Origin: Bryobacterales bacterium
GTDB taxonomy: Bacteria > Acidobacteriota > Terriglobia > Bryobacterales > Bryobacteraceae
Direction of reading: 5' to 3'
Length of the DNA stretch: 12,574 nucleotides
Assembly (NCBI GenBank): GCA_003164075.1
Contig: PLRZ01000651.1
Coordinates: 1 to 12,574, forward strand
Shown here: positions 6,154-12,574 of the stretch, in pieces
Layout of the letters: each line of letters begins with the position of its first letter
Position numbering within the stretch: position 1 is the first letter of the stretch
Translations under genes and position numbers: made by a program
The notes under the pieces: generated by a model
Database searches by the model: none
What the model was told of the DNA's origin: nothing
Seen by the model: only the letters and a program-made list of their open reading frames with translations

Positions 6154-7161
6154 TCACGCACCCACACTCGCGCGTTTCACGCCTATGCCAAGCTTGCTCA
6201 TGCGAGCCATGAGGGTTGTTCGCGGCAGGCCTAACCGCACCGCGGCTCCCCGCCGCCCGGCGACTACCCATCCGCTCTGCTCCAACGCGTCCAAAATGTG
6301 GCATCGCTCTGCCTCGGCAAGGGTTCGGACAGTAGATGGCATCCTATGATCCACCAGCGGTTTGAGGTCGCTCATGGGGGGGCGCAAAACTGGCCCCGGC
6401 GACAGGATTACCGCTCGCTCAATAAAATTCTGCAGTTCCCGAATGTTCCCCGGCCACGCGTGGCGCTGGAGAATGTCCATTACGTCTTCCGGGACGACAC
6501 TGATGTCCTTGTTGCTCTTTGCGGAGAACTTTCGAACGAAATGCCAAACGAGCGCTGGAATGTCCTGGTGTCTGTCTCGCAGGGGTGGAAGGGAAATCGG
6601 AAAGACGTTAATCCTGTAAAGAAGGTCTTCACGGAACCGGCGTTCCATGACCATTTGAGCCAAATCGAGGCTGGTGGCCGTGACAACCCTGACGTTCACC
6701 CGAATAGTGCGCGAAGCCCCTAGTCTTTCGAATTCCTGTTCTTGTAGAACACGCAGTAGTTTAGGCTGTAACTCGATAGGGAGATCGCCAATCTCGTCAA
6801 GAAAGATGGTCCCTTGATCCGCAGTCTGAAATCGGCCAACGGCCTGCGCAAATGCCCCAGTGAATGCGCCGCGTTCGTGACCGAAGAGCTCGCTCTCGAT
6901 AAGGCCGGCGGGAATTGCTCCGCAGTTCACCTTGACGTAGGGACCACGATTCCTTGAACTGAGTTCGTGGATCATCCGTGCGATCATCTCTTTGCCTGTG
7001 CCCGTCTCACCGCAAATCAGGACTGCGGCGTCCGTTGGGGCTACCACGTTGACGGCTTCCCAGACTTGGCGCAGCTTCACACTATCGCCGATTATTCTGT
7101 TCTCGGCCCCAAACTGAGCGGGCGTGAATCCTGTGCGATTGTCGGACATTGTGGCGGTCAC
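6154..7161 (-). CDS. sigma-54-dependent transcriptional activator (AAA+ and Fis-type HTH)
   Basis: A 335-residue bacterial enhancer-binding protein. Using the GTG start at 7161: Walker A GETGTGKE at 51-58, the sigma-54 contact loop GAFTGA intact at 98-103, Walker B TIFLDE at 118-123, RFREDLLYRINVF with the arginine-finger region, the WPGNIRELQNFIERAVIL block, and a C-terminal Fis-like helix-turn-helix (about 285-325, LGLPRTTLMARMSKLGI). It should drive open-complex formation by sigma-54 RNA polymerase with ATP. Only about 22 residues precede the AAA+ domain, so it has no receiver, GAF or PAS sensor, like PspF or HrpR/S; control must come from a partner protein or from its own expression level. 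GTG was chosen because AGGAG lies six bases upstream; TTG at 7182 and ATG at 7149 are alternatives. It heads the redox block, so that block is its probable target. Confidence 0.92.
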   Translation of the reverse strand: MTATMSDNRTGFTPAQFGAENRIIGDSVKLRQVWEAVNVVAPTDAAVLICGETGTGKEMIARMIHELSSRNRGPYVKVNCGAIPAGLIESELFGHERGAFTGAFAQAVGRFQTADQGTIFLDEIGDLPIELQPKLLRVLQEQEFERLGASRTIRVNVRVVTATSLDLAQMVMERRFREDLLYRINVFPISLPPLRDRHQDIPALVWHFVRKFSAKSNKDISVVPEDVMDILQRHAWPGNIRELQNFIERAVILSPGPVLRPPMSDLKPLVDHRMPSTVRTLAEAERCHILDALEQSGWVVAGRRGAAVRLGLPRTTLMARMSKLGIGVKRASVGA

Positions 7162-7366
7162 TAGCGTCTCCTTTCCTTCCAAAGCGGCATAATTTCATCA
7201 CTCCAACTCTGAGGGAATGTCATTGCTAACTTATTTTCGTCAGGATGGCGGGATTAAGTCTCCCATAACCACAGTAAGCCGATCCCCGAAAGTCTGTAAG
7301 GCCAAATGGAGTGCAAATGGGATGGCACTTTCGGGTCAGATCGCACTAGCGCCGGTGCGCATTCTC

Positions 7367-7732
7367 CTACTTGGAGCTGACAATCAAACGACGGCCGAAC
7401 AGGCGCGAATCGATGGAATAGGCGCCGGGCCCGATGAGGAACAGAGCTGCGTCCACGCAAAGCGAAAATGCCAGTTGAAACGGGTCCCTGCCGGGCGGGT
7501 CAAATCCCAATGCGATCTGAATAATGCCCGCTGTGACGCAACTGGCGGGTGTAAAAAGGCCTAGGCAAAGGAGCGAAGCGACTATGGCCAAGCCAATGAG
7601 AACCGATACGGAAATGACCGTGATTGCGGTGGGGATCGCGCTGTGTATCAGCATTCCGGCAGCGCAGACACGCAAGATCAAGATCCCGCAGCCCGCAGCC
7701 CCTACGGGAAACATGGAGAACAATCTTTGCAC
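7367..7732 (-). CDS. DoxX-like integral membrane protein
   Basis: About 121 residues and strongly hydrophobic, with about four membrane spans: near residues 11-33, 38-58, 60-78 and 84-105. The N-terminal QRLFSMFPVG plus an early LILR segment and the C-terminal GPGAYSIDSRLFGRR are typical of small DoxX-family proteins, common in soil bacteria. DoxX proteins are linked to quinone or thiol redox chemistry at the membrane, but this small subgroup has no established role. The start is uncertain: GTG at 7732 (TTG 7735 just before) keeps the family-like QRLFS stretch but lacks a good ribosome binding site; ATG at 7714 is the only late ATG, and the frame remains open to 7834. It diverges from the response-regulator gene across about 134 bp, so the two may share a control region. 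Confidence 0.7.
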   Translation of the reverse strand: MQRLFSMFPVGAAGCGILILRVCAAGMLIHSAIPTAITVISVSVLIGLAIVASLLCLGLFTPASCVTAGIIQIALGFDPPGRDPFQLAFSLCVDAALFLIGPGAYSIDSRLFGRRLIVSSK

Positions 7733-7866
7733 CAAATTAACATTAACCGGCGGCCACTCGCCAGACAATCTCAAAAGGCGCAGAGCCAAATAGCTCTTTC
7801 GTGCCGGGTGCCTGCGGGCGAACGGTCGTATCATGGAGTGGCAAGGTGCCTCCGGAGGTTAGTCTT

Positions 7867-8496
7867 GTGGCGGAAGGACAGATCATTCGCGTTATGGCGG
7901 TGGACGATCATCCCCTGATGATGGCGGGGATCTCGGGAGAAATCAATGCCCAGCCCGACATGCGGGTAGTTGCGGAAGCTTCCGATGGCGATCAAGCGCT
8001 GGCTCTTTTCCGAATCCATCGTCCCGACATTACGCTCATGGACATTCGCATGCCGCATGTGGACGGCGTCGCCGCGATCTTAGCAATTCGCCAGGAATTC
8101 CCTGGAGCGCGAATCGTGGTTCTGACAACGGCCGCCGGCGACATGCTGGCGCTCCGCGCCTTCAAGGCGGGCGCCGTCGGCTATCTGCTCAAGAACCTGC
8201 TGCGAAAGGAACTGACGGAGACGATTCGCCAGGTTCACAGGGGTCATAAGCGTATCCCGCCGGAAATCGCGCAGCAAATTGCCGAACACGCCGCCGACGA
8301 TGGAATCACCGCGCGCGAGCTGGACGTACTTCGCTGCGTCGCGAAGGGCAGTTCCAACAAGATCATCGCATCCATGCTGAACATATCGGAACAGACGGTC
8401 AAGCATCACGTTACCAGCATCCTCTCCAAGCTGGACGCCAGCGATCGCACGCATGCCGTGATCATTGCCCTCCAGCGCGGTCTTCTGGAGATGTAA
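7867..8496 (+). CDS. NarL/FixJ-family response regulator
   Basis: A 209-residue two-domain response regulator. The receiver domain (about 6-122) has the acidic pair D13-D14, phospho-acceptor D59 in LMDIRMP, T87 in VVLTT and K109 in GYLLKN, all intact. The LuxR-type HTH (about 145-205) reads ITARELDVLRCVAKGSSNK and ISEQTVKHHVTSILSKL. It should be phosphorylated by a HisKA_3-type kinase and bind DNA as a dimer. The GTG at 7867 is preferred because GGAGG lies eight bases before it and the length fits the family; the frame is open from 7801, but the extra 22 residues are not receiver-like. The obvious partner is the kinase gene that runs towards it and overlaps its last 35 bases. No DNA target is known. 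Confidence 0.93.
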   Translation: MAEGQIIRVMAVDDHPLMMAGISGEINAQPDMRVVAEASDGDQALALFRIHRPDITLMDIRMPHVDGVAAILAIRQEFPGARIVVLTTAAGDMLALRAFKAGAVGYLLKNLLRKELTETIRQVHRGHKRIPPEIAQQIAEHAADDGITARELDVLRCVAKGSSNKIIASMLNISEQTVKHHVTSILSKLDASDRTHAVIIALQRGLLEM

Positions 8497-11400
8497 GAGG
8501 CTCGTGGACATCGGTACCGCCGGCATTCCCTTTCTGCCGGCTGGAATCTCCCGTTACACCCCGTCTCCGCGGCCACAGGCTATTGCGCTTGTCCGCAGCA
8601 CCCCTTCGCGGTTCCGGGGCGTAGGCAACATTGGCGGCAAGCCGAAGTTCGATCTCGGTGCCGGCTCCAGCCCGGCTCCAGATATCCAGACGCGCCCCGA
8701 TTTTGGCGGCGCGCTCGCGCATTCCCGGGAATCCCCAATGGCCTTCTCGGCACCCCTGTTTCAAGATGTCGGGATCGATGCCGACGCCGTCATCCCGGAT
8801 TCGAATCCGAAGTTCCTGTGGCTCGTAGTTTAGCTCCGCTTCAATCGCTTTTGCCCCTGAATGTTGAAACGCGTTGCCGAGAGCTTCCTTCCCGATTCTC
8901 CATACTTCCTCGAAGACAACGGGATGAAGACAGCGAGCTTCTCCGTTGACAGCGGCTTCGAATTTACACGTCTGGCCATCCTGCATCTGCTTTCCATATT
9001 CCGCAAATGCAGCCGGCAAGTCAGGCGATTCCGAGACCTTCGCGCGTAGGTCCAGGACCAGTTCCCGTCCCTCCAGCATGACCTGATCCGACTGCTTGAG
9101 AGTTTCTTCCAGGATTCGCCGGGTGGGATCGTCTTTTGGAAGTCCGGATGTAGCTGTATGAAACCGCAACAAAAGCCCCTGGATGCTCTGGAAGAATGTG
9201 TCGTGCAGGTCTCGGGCAATCCGTTCCCGCTCGGCGAGCCGCTCGTACATCCGTTGTCTTAACTCCCCTGTTACATGCTGGAGGCGCAGGCGATAAGCAA
9301 GCAGGCAAAGGCTGCCGAAGGCGGCCACGCAGAGCGCATCGAACCAGATCGTCTGCGTAAAAGCCGGCGGAACCGTCAAGGTTATGGAAACGCCACTGTC
9401 ATTCCAAACCCCGGCGTCGTTAGAAGCAGCAACCCGGAACGTATAGACTCGCGGCGGAAGCTTCGAATAGAACGCTTGCCGCCGCGAGCCGGCATCGATC
9501 CATCCCTGATCGTATCCGTCAAGCCGGTAGCGAAATCGCACCCGATCCGGGATTAGCAGGCTGGTCGCCGTGTAGTTGATCTGCAAGCTCGCAACGCGGG
9601 GTGTCAGCGCCGTCGCCATTGACGGCCAGTTCGTGGTTCGGCCGTCCCACTTGACCTCGGTGATCCACACCGGTGGCGGAATCCCGGCTTGCGGTAAATG
9701 AAGCGGATCGACCCACTGTAAATTGGTGCGGGTGGCAATATAGAGCCGTCCGTCAGGGGCCATCCATGCCGACCCCAGGCCGACCAACGGATGCGGAATC
9801 CCCTGCAAACCATCGCGGTAATCGAACGACCGATATTTTGCCGACCGCGGGTTGACCCCGCTCGTCGGCAACTCCGCTTTCTCAATACGAATCACGCCGC
9901 TGCCTTCATTGATCCAGAGAGCTCCGTCCGGCGCGAAAGCCAACCCCGTCACACCAAGTAGAGCTTCGCCTCCGGCCAGCAGGAGAGGACGAAAACGGCC
10001 GCCCCTCGAAACCGCCACGCCGTTCTCGCCGCCAGCCCAGAAGTCGTCGCCAGATTCGGCAAATGCCTTTACGTCTCCGATATCCAGTCCGCTGGATTTT
10101 CCAAATTCTTGCACGCGGCCCGCGAACACCCGAGCGATCAAATCATGCTGGAAACCGAACCACAGACCACCTTCGTGGTCCTTCATGGCGGTGAGGGCTG
10201 CTGCGTTCTCTCCGCCGGGATTCGCACTCCATTTAATCCAGCGGTTGCCATCGAACTTAAAGACTCCGTTACCGCTGCCGATCGAGATCCATATTTCGTG
10301 CGAGTCGTCTTCCACCATGGCAAGGATTGGCGCGCGTACACCGTTCAATTTCAATGGCAATGAGTTCTCAATCAGTTTTCCGCCGGCATATCGTAATAGA
10401 CGGGCCGCCGTCCCGATCCAAAGCGTCCCATCCTGGCCTCGAAATAGACTGCGGGTCCATTCGTTACACGCAATCGGGAGAGATACCGGGCCGCTGGATG
10501 TCAACTCGATAAGGTGATCGGTGGCAACGAGAGTCTGCGGATCGCTTTTTCCGAGGGGAAGTATGACGGGAGGCCCTTGTCCCAAATCCACAGCTCTGAA
10601 CGGAACCGGACGAAATTGATCCAAGCCTCTTGTCGTCGCGACCCATATGCTTCCCTCACGATCTTCGAGAACCTGGAACGTGAAGTCGCCGGTGAGACCT
10701 TCGCGACTCGTGAAGCGTTCCAGTTCCGAACTGCGAATTCGGGACAGAGAGCTAAGGCTAGCGGAAAAACGCTCGATTCCGCGACCCTCCGAGGTCATCC
10801 AGACGGTTCCGTCGTTCGCGAGCAAGAGGCCGCGCGGACGCACGCCTTCGGCTACCGGTACTTGATGAATGCTGGAACCGGACAATCGGAACCATCGAAT
10901 CGGCCCGTTCCCATTGAAGGTCCAGCACCAAACGCCCGCTTCGCGGCCCGGCCGGCACACACTCGGAGCCTCGTATTTCTCACGGGGAACTACAAGAAAA
11001 CGCTTTGCGCCGTGCGGCAGCACCATTAAAGCCCGCTGCAGCGGCACCCAGAGGTTACCGTCGTTGTCCGTTGCAAGCCACCCCGCGGTTTCGGCTGGTA
11101 GCCCGCTTTCAGCTCCTATTTGGGTCACCTTCGATTGCGTGATGACTTGCAGGCCGGCAGTTCCCTTTGCCCAAACCGATCCGTCTTTATCTTCCAGAAG
11201 CTGCGAAATCTGGCCTCTCCGGAGGCCGTCGCCTTCGCCAAAATTGGTCACTTGGCCATTCTTGATCCTGCCGATACCTCCGGTAGCGTAGGAGACCCAG
11301 ATACTTCCGTCTCGGGTTGCGGCGATCGCGATCAAATGTTCCGAGGGCAAGCGACTGCCGTCACGAGAGGTATACCGCTCAAATGAGACGCCATCGAAGC

Positions 11401-11662
11401 GATAGAGGCCGTCGTCCGTCGTTAACCACAGAAAGCCGTCGCCTCCCCGGGCTATATCTTCGATATTGTTGGGAGCTCCATCGCGCGGGGTCCACGATTT
11501 GTGGTACGTCTGCGCAATCGGAATCTGGGCGGAAAGGTCGACCGCCCCTTCCAGAGTCACGACCCCGAGGAGCAGCAGCGTCAGGCCAAGTCTGGCAAGG
11601 TGTTGAACGAGGTGGAGATACAAATAGCGGTGGGTTTGACTCGTTTCGAGCAATTTCCGCAC
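8462..11662 (-). CDS. beta-propeller/Y_Y_Y sensor histidine kinase
   Basis: A 1066-residue membrane sensor kinase. An N-terminal signal or membrane segment (about 20-45, LGLTLLLLGVVTL) leads to a periplasmic region with at least a dozen two-component-propeller repeats of the form DGxxWxxxxxGLxRF, enough for two seven-bladed propellers. These are followed by a Y_Y_Y domain (about 690-757), one membrane span (about 771-793), a HisKA_3 dimerisation domain with phospho-acceptor H820 in RDLHDTFFQ, and a HATPase domain with N930, D958 in DDGVGID, and GFPGMRERA. This is the Acidobacteriota counterpart of the periplasmic sensors of Bacteroides hybrid kinases, which detect glycans or other extracellular ligands; here the ligand is unknown. 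It starts at GTG with GGGAAAGG five bases upstream. About 50 residues past the kinase core form a basic tail that runs antisense through the end of the response-regulator gene. Confidence 0.95.
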   Translation of the reverse strand: MRKLLETSQTHRYLYLHLVQHLARLGLTLLLLGVVTLEGAVDLSAQIPIAQTYHKSWTPRDGAPNNIEDIARGGDGFLWLTTDDGLYRFDGVSFERYTSRDGSRLPSEHLIAIAATRDGSIWVSYATGGIGRIKNGQVTNFGEGDGLRRGQISQLLEDKDGSVWAKGTAGLQVITQSKVTQIGAESGLPAETAGWLATDNDGNLWVPLQRALMVLPHGAKRFLVVPREKYEAPSVCRPGREAGVWCWTFNGNGPIRWFRLSGSSIHQVPVAEGVRPRGLLLANDGTVWMTSEGRGIERFSASLSSLSRIRSSELERFTSREGLTGDFTFQVLEDREGSIWVATTRGLDQFRPVPFRAVDLGQGPPVILPLGKSDPQTLVATDHLIELTSSGPVSLPIACNEWTRSLFRGQDGTLWIGTAARLLRYAGGKLIENSLPLKLNGVRAPILAMVEDDSHEIWISIGSGNGVFKFDGNRWIKWSANPGGENAAALTAMKDHEGGLWFGFQHDLIARVFAGRVQEFGKSSGLDIGDVKAFAESGDDFWAGGENGVAVSRGGRFRPLLLAGGEALLGVTGLAFAPDGALWINEGSGVIRIEKAELPTSGVNPRSAKYRSFDYRDGLQGIPHPLVGLGSAWMAPDGRLYIATRTNLQWVDPLHLPQAGIPPPVWITEVKWDGRTTNWPSMATALTPRVASLQINYTATSLLIPDRVRFRYRLDGYDQGWIDAGSRRQAFYSKLPPRVYTFRVAASNDAGVWNDSGVSITLTVPPAFTQTIWFDALCVAAFGSLCLLAYRLRLQHVTGELRQRMYERLAERERIARDLHDTFFQSIQGLLLRFHTATSGLPKDDPTRRILEETLKQSDQVMLEGRELVLDLRAKVSESPDLPAAFAEYGKQMQDGQTCKFEAAVNGEARCLHPVVFEEVWRIGKEALGNAFQHSGAKAIEAELNYEPQELRIRIRDDGVGIDPDILKQGCREGHWGFPGMRERAAKIGARLDIWSRAGAGTEIELRLAANVAYAPEPRRGAADKRNSLWPRRRGVTGDSSRQKGNAGGTDVHEPLTSPEDRAGGQ

Positions 11663-11760
11663 GATGACCTTTCCCTCGAACTCTGCAGCTCGTTGTTCGT
11701 CAGACCAGGTTCCGGTTTGGCGCCAGCCGCACCTGATCTCCAGCTGAATGCGATGGAGTT

Positions 11761-11766
11761 AGTATA
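11761..11766 (-). promoter_or_regulatory. -10-like box TATACT for the sensor kinase
   Basis: TATACT on the minus strand, about 100 bases before the kinase GTG. No good TTGACA-type -35 box is placed 16-18 bases upstream, so the promoter would need an activator or a non-primary sigma factor. The paired repeat starting 25 bases further upstream fits an activator. Confidence 0.3.
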
Positions 11767-11790
11767 CCGAGGTTTCAGGACGCGCGCCGG

Positions 11791-11849
11791 GCTTTCAGGC
11801 GGATCACCGATGCCCCAGGCGGGCGGGTCGCGGAGCTTTCAGGCAGATC
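11791..11849. promoter_or_regulatory. 15-bp direct repeat with 44-bp period before the kinase
   Basis: GCTTTCAGGCGGATC at 11791-11805 and GCTTTCAGGCAGATC at 11835-11849 differ at one base and start 44 bp apart, close to four helical turns. A shorter third match, GTTTCAGG, lies at 11772-11779. They lie just upstream of the candidate kinase promoter on the minus strand, so two regulator dimers could bind on one face of the DNA. Candidate operator for the NarL-type regulator or another factor. Confidence 0.4.
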
Positions 11850-12148
11850 GCGATCACATTCCGCGACCGGAAAATGGCAACCGAAGTTCACAATGCATCC
11901 GGGCGCAACATCGATCCGGTCTAGTCGCACGGCGTCTGCCTTCGCCCTGGTCAACTTGACGAGAAACGCCCAAACCGTAGACGTGGTTTCCTGGCAGGCT
12001 CCGGCGATTGCCGCCGTGAGGGGACTCTCGTAGAATGGCCAGAGGGGACATCTGGGAAACCTTAACCTGATGCATGCAGAAGTCTTAGGGGACAAACAAA
12101 CGCCGCTGTGGACTGGGGCCTACCTAGGATGAGTTCACGTTGATTCGT

Positions 12149-12170
12149 GTGCTCCGTTTGTGCTCCGTTT
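12149..12170 (+). repeat. tandem 11-mer GTGCTCCGTTT x2, left of right core
   Basis: Two perfect adjacent copies (12149-12159, 12160-12170), identical to 721-742 and at the same distance from the tRNA-derived core. Candidate recombinase arm site. Confidence 0.6.
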
Positions 12171-12268
12171 GATTCATGAAGAGAGCACAGAGTGAAAACT
12201 GGGTATTCTCAATCGCCAGAATGAGGTGCCAGGAAACGCAATGTTCTTTGTTTCCAATTTACAGTCGT

Positions 12269-12314
12269 ATTCCCAAGCTGGACGTCGCGGGTGCGAGTCC
12301 CGTCTCCCGCTCCA
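12269..12314 (+). pseudogene. 3' fragment of tRNA-Gly(CCC), right att core
   Basis: Same tRNA span as 841-886, with the CCC anticodon loop and encoded CCA. Two positions differ: the first base, tRNA position 31, is A rather than C, and T55 of the T loop is G (12293), destroying the near-invariant TTC. No 5' half precedes it. Clearly non-functional, and more decayed than the left copy. Confidence 0.85.
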
Positions 12315-12362
12315 TCTTTTTATAGAGTTACGTGCCATTTGGGATAGCCCACCGATTCCTCG

Positions 12363-12381
12363 TTACTCCGTTTACTCCATT
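12363..12381 (+). repeat. diverged 11-mer pair right of right core
   Basis: TTACTCCGTTT (12363-12373) followed by ACTCCATT (12374-12381) corresponds to the GTGCTCCGTTT/GTGCTCCATTC pair right of the left core, with the GTG/TG bases changed. It overlaps the stop of the integrase remnant. Confidence 0.35.
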
Positions 12382-12515
12382 AAGCCGATTTCGCCAATTC
12401 TGACGCTGATTTTGGCTTTCGAAGCACGGCGGCTTCGATCGAGTGCCTTGAGTCGCGGCTCGCTTCTGCTCGATGTCCGAACTGGTGTAGACATCTATGC
12501 TGATGCCGAGCCCAG
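12380..12515 (-). pseudogene. tyrosine recombinase (integrase) C-terminal remnant, frame-disrupted
   Basis: One minus-strand frame reads LGISIDVYTSSDIEQKRAAT (codons in about 12451-12510), matching the end of phage-type integrases, usually TLDVYTHSDxEQKRxA, where the Tyr (codon 12487-12489) is the DNA-attacking nucleophile. The continuation IEAAVLRKPKSASELAKSA and a TAA stop at 12380-12382 is in a different frame, so at least one indel separates them. Upstream, around 12515-12550, the frame runs into a hairpin and stops, and no further recombinase motif is visible before the window edge. Its 3' end points at the right att core about 65 bp away, the standard integrase-att arrangement, so it would belong to the next element to the right. 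Confidence 0.55.
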
Positions 12516-12533
12516 CTTTCCCCAGAGGGGACC

Positions 12534-12549
12534 CCGGACTTCAGTCCGG
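12534..12549. repeat. short hairpin CCGGACTTCAGTCCGG
   Basis: A 16-base palindrome (CCGGACT / AGTCCGG, 2-nt centre) inside GC-rich sequence, directly upstream of the integrase remnant on its coding strand. It looks like a small dispersed palindromic element rather than coding sequence, and may be what broke the integrase frame. No second copy occurs in this window. Confidence 0.4.
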
Positions 12550-12574
12550 CCGCCGCAGGTCTCACATTGTTGGC

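Larger units (their letters stand above)
11663..12146. other. gene-free right end of island
   Basis: No supported gene. It holds the leader and probable promoter of the sensor kinase (minus strand) with a paired direct repeat, then about 290 bp of sequence in which I see nothing recognisable before the right 174-bp repeat. Minus-strand frame 11775-12095 and plus-strand frame 11501-11959 lack family signatures and ribosome binding sites. Confidence 0.5.
887..12314. mobile_element. tRNA-Gly-bounded genomic island (integrase-less)
   Basis: An 11.4-kb segment lies between two same-direction tRNA-Gly(CCC) 3' fragments ending at 886 and 12314. Each fragment is preceded by the same roughly 122-bp element end and flanked by paired 11-mers. 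Cargo is a redox gene block with a sigma-54 activator, a DoxX-like gene and a two-component system. No integrase, excisionase or mobilisation gene is visible inside. It could be a defective island in a tandem array, moving only if a related integrase acts in trans. The repeat geometry is seen directly; mobility is inferred. Confidence 0.6.
12147..12320 (+). repeat. 174-bp direct repeat, right copy (att region)
   Basis: Gap-free match to 719-892 with 8 differences by eye; four of them cluster at 12174-12183, just after the 11-mer pair. Similarity ends at TCTTTT, after which the two flanks diverge. Same three-part structure: 11-mer pair, about 100 bp of element end, and tRNA-Gly 3' fragment. 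Marks the right boundary of the island and the left boundary of the next element. Confidence 0.9.

Noticed and set aside
6069..6167. N-terminal extension of the DltE-like SDR to 6167
   Set aside because: It would overlap the activator gene, adds unconserved residues, and the internal ATG at 6068 has a proper ribosome binding site directly before the glycine motif.
11775..12095. 106-codon minus-strand open frame upstream of the kinase
   Set aside because: No family signature or ribosome binding site, and it covers the candidate kinase regulatory repeats.

Overview
This is a GC-rich bacterial window. The 1066-residue beta-propeller/Y_Y_Y sensor kinase with a NarL-type partner, the FhlA/PspF-like sigma-54 activator and the dense set of NAD(P)H and flavin oxidoreductases are the mix typical of soil Acidobacteriota (Solibacter/Bryobacter-like). 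That placement is an inference from gene style; there is no rRNA or other marker gene.

Layout. Positions 1-1566 are gene-poor and hold a UUCG hairpin, the left copy of a 174-bp direct repeat (719-892) and the 3' remnant of a thioredoxin-reductase-like gene (1334-1438). Positions 1567-7161 form a minus-strand redox block. In transcription order it holds a GAFTGA-type sigma-54 activator (7161-6154), a DltE-like SDR (6068-5325), a zinc-less MDR/quinone-oxidoreductase-like enzyme (5239-4238), an Old Yellow Enzyme homologue with altered active-site residues (4212-3079), a 287-bp intergenic region with a palindrome, a FabG-like SDR (2790-2047), a 12-bp hairpin and a SnoaL/NTF2-like protein (1968-1567). 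Next come a minus-strand DoxX-like membrane protein (7732-7367), a divergent NarL-family response regulator (7867-8496, plus strand) and a giant sensor histidine kinase (11662-8462, minus strand). The 3' ends of the regulator and kinase genes overlap. Positions 11663-12146 have no gene, 12147-12320 carry the right copy of the repeat, and the window ends in a broken tyrosine-recombinase C-terminus.

Main structural result. Both 174-bp repeats contain, in the same orientation, the last 46 nt of a tRNA-Gly with anticodon CCC: tRNA positions 31-76, from the end of the anticodon stem to CCA. No 5' half is present. About 122 bp 5' of each tRNA fragment is also shared, and pairs of an 11-mer (GTGCTCCGTTT or variants) sit on both sides of each core. 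This is the expected architecture of tRNA-targeted integration by a tyrosine recombinase, with related elements stacked in tandem. The 11.4 kb between the cores (887-12314) therefore looks like a genomic island carrying the redox block and the two-component system. It has lost its own integrase, while the neighbouring element on the right keeps a frame-disrupted integrase end beside its att site.

Working together (inference): the five enzymes and the activator look like an inducible NAD(P)H-driven module for reducing or detoxifying enones, quinones or aldehydes. The sensor kinase, regulator and DoxX protein form a separate sensing module. No substrate can be read from the sequence.
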